DNA of 64,000 nucleotides. Origin: Strigamia acuminata. Its lineage: Eukaryota; Arthropoda; Chilopoda; Geophilomorpha; Linotaeniidae. The DNA is taken from contig OX442314.1 of NCBI GenBank assembly GCA_949358305.1, positions 13,633,060-13,697,059 of the forward strand, read 5' to 3'. The notes below the pieces were generated by a model. The model was not told the DNA's origin and searched no databases. It was given only the letters and a program-made list of their open reading frames with translations. The number at the start of each line of letters is the position of its first letter. Positions within the stretch are counted from its first letter, which is position 1. Shown here piece by piece: positions 63,948 through 64,000 of the stretch. The translations under genes were made by a program, and so were the position numbers.

Positions 63948-64000
63948 CCCCTCCATTCCCCACCCCGCTCAAGCAGACTTGAGCGCGCAGTATCAAGCGC

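Larger units (their letters stand above)
46889..64000 (-). other. Probable upstream intron or 5' region of the receptor-like gene
   Basis: The exon ending at 46888 starts in mid-codon behind a clear acceptor, so this DNA should be intronic at least until the next exon upstream. No such exon was identified up to the window edge. The stretch holds repeat-family copies at 49990-50262 and 55000-55520, the nested inverted-repeat element at 55166-55463, the pogo/Tigger-like relic at 55595-55684, GA-, GGAG- and GAAA-type microsatellites at 48.4-50.8 and 63.2 kb, and a T13-AATT-A22 palindrome at 59046. The last 150 bases are GC-richer. Confidence 0.5.

Overview
The window is eukaryotic nuclear DNA. 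It is very AT-rich and full of short poly-A/T runs, and coding sequence is sparse, GC-richer and split by long introns. There is no operon-like packing, no rRNA and no convincing tRNA. CpG does not look strongly depleted, and the repeats are small non-autonomous DNA-transposon-like elements. An invertebrate, probably an arthropod, fits best, but no species-level marker was recognised.

One gene is well supported, on the minus strand, read from right to left. Three exons (46888-46567, 26483-26297, 13725-12328) have good splice sites and compatible phases. Together they encode about 634 residues: the end of an extracellular region with a proline-rich linker, one transmembrane helix, a basic stop-transfer stretch, and a cytoplasmic tail of about 528 residues with YEDL, NPAY, SH3-type and other proline-rich motifs. 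The exon at 46.9 kb opens in mid-codon behind a T-rich acceptor, so the N-terminal half should lie further right, probably outside the window. I could not name the gene.

Region by region: 1-12.3 kb lies downstream of this gene and holds only one weak coding candidate (2241-2443, plus strand). 12.3-13.7 kb is the large terminal exon. 13.7-26.3 kb and 26.5-46.6 kb are two long introns. 46.9-64 kb is probably further intron or 5' sequence.

The non-coding part holds several repeat-type structures: a 298-bp terminal-inverted-repeat element at 55.2 kb inserted inside another repeat family (other copies at 40.4 and 50.1 kb), with a decayed relative at 38.6 kb; a 111-bp foldback element flanked by TA at 43.7 kb; a 90-bp relic resembling a pogo/Tigger end at 55.6 kb; a 31-bp tandem repeat at 23.6 kb; and several perfect short hairpins. 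No complete transposase, CRISPR array, or bacterial or viral system was seen.
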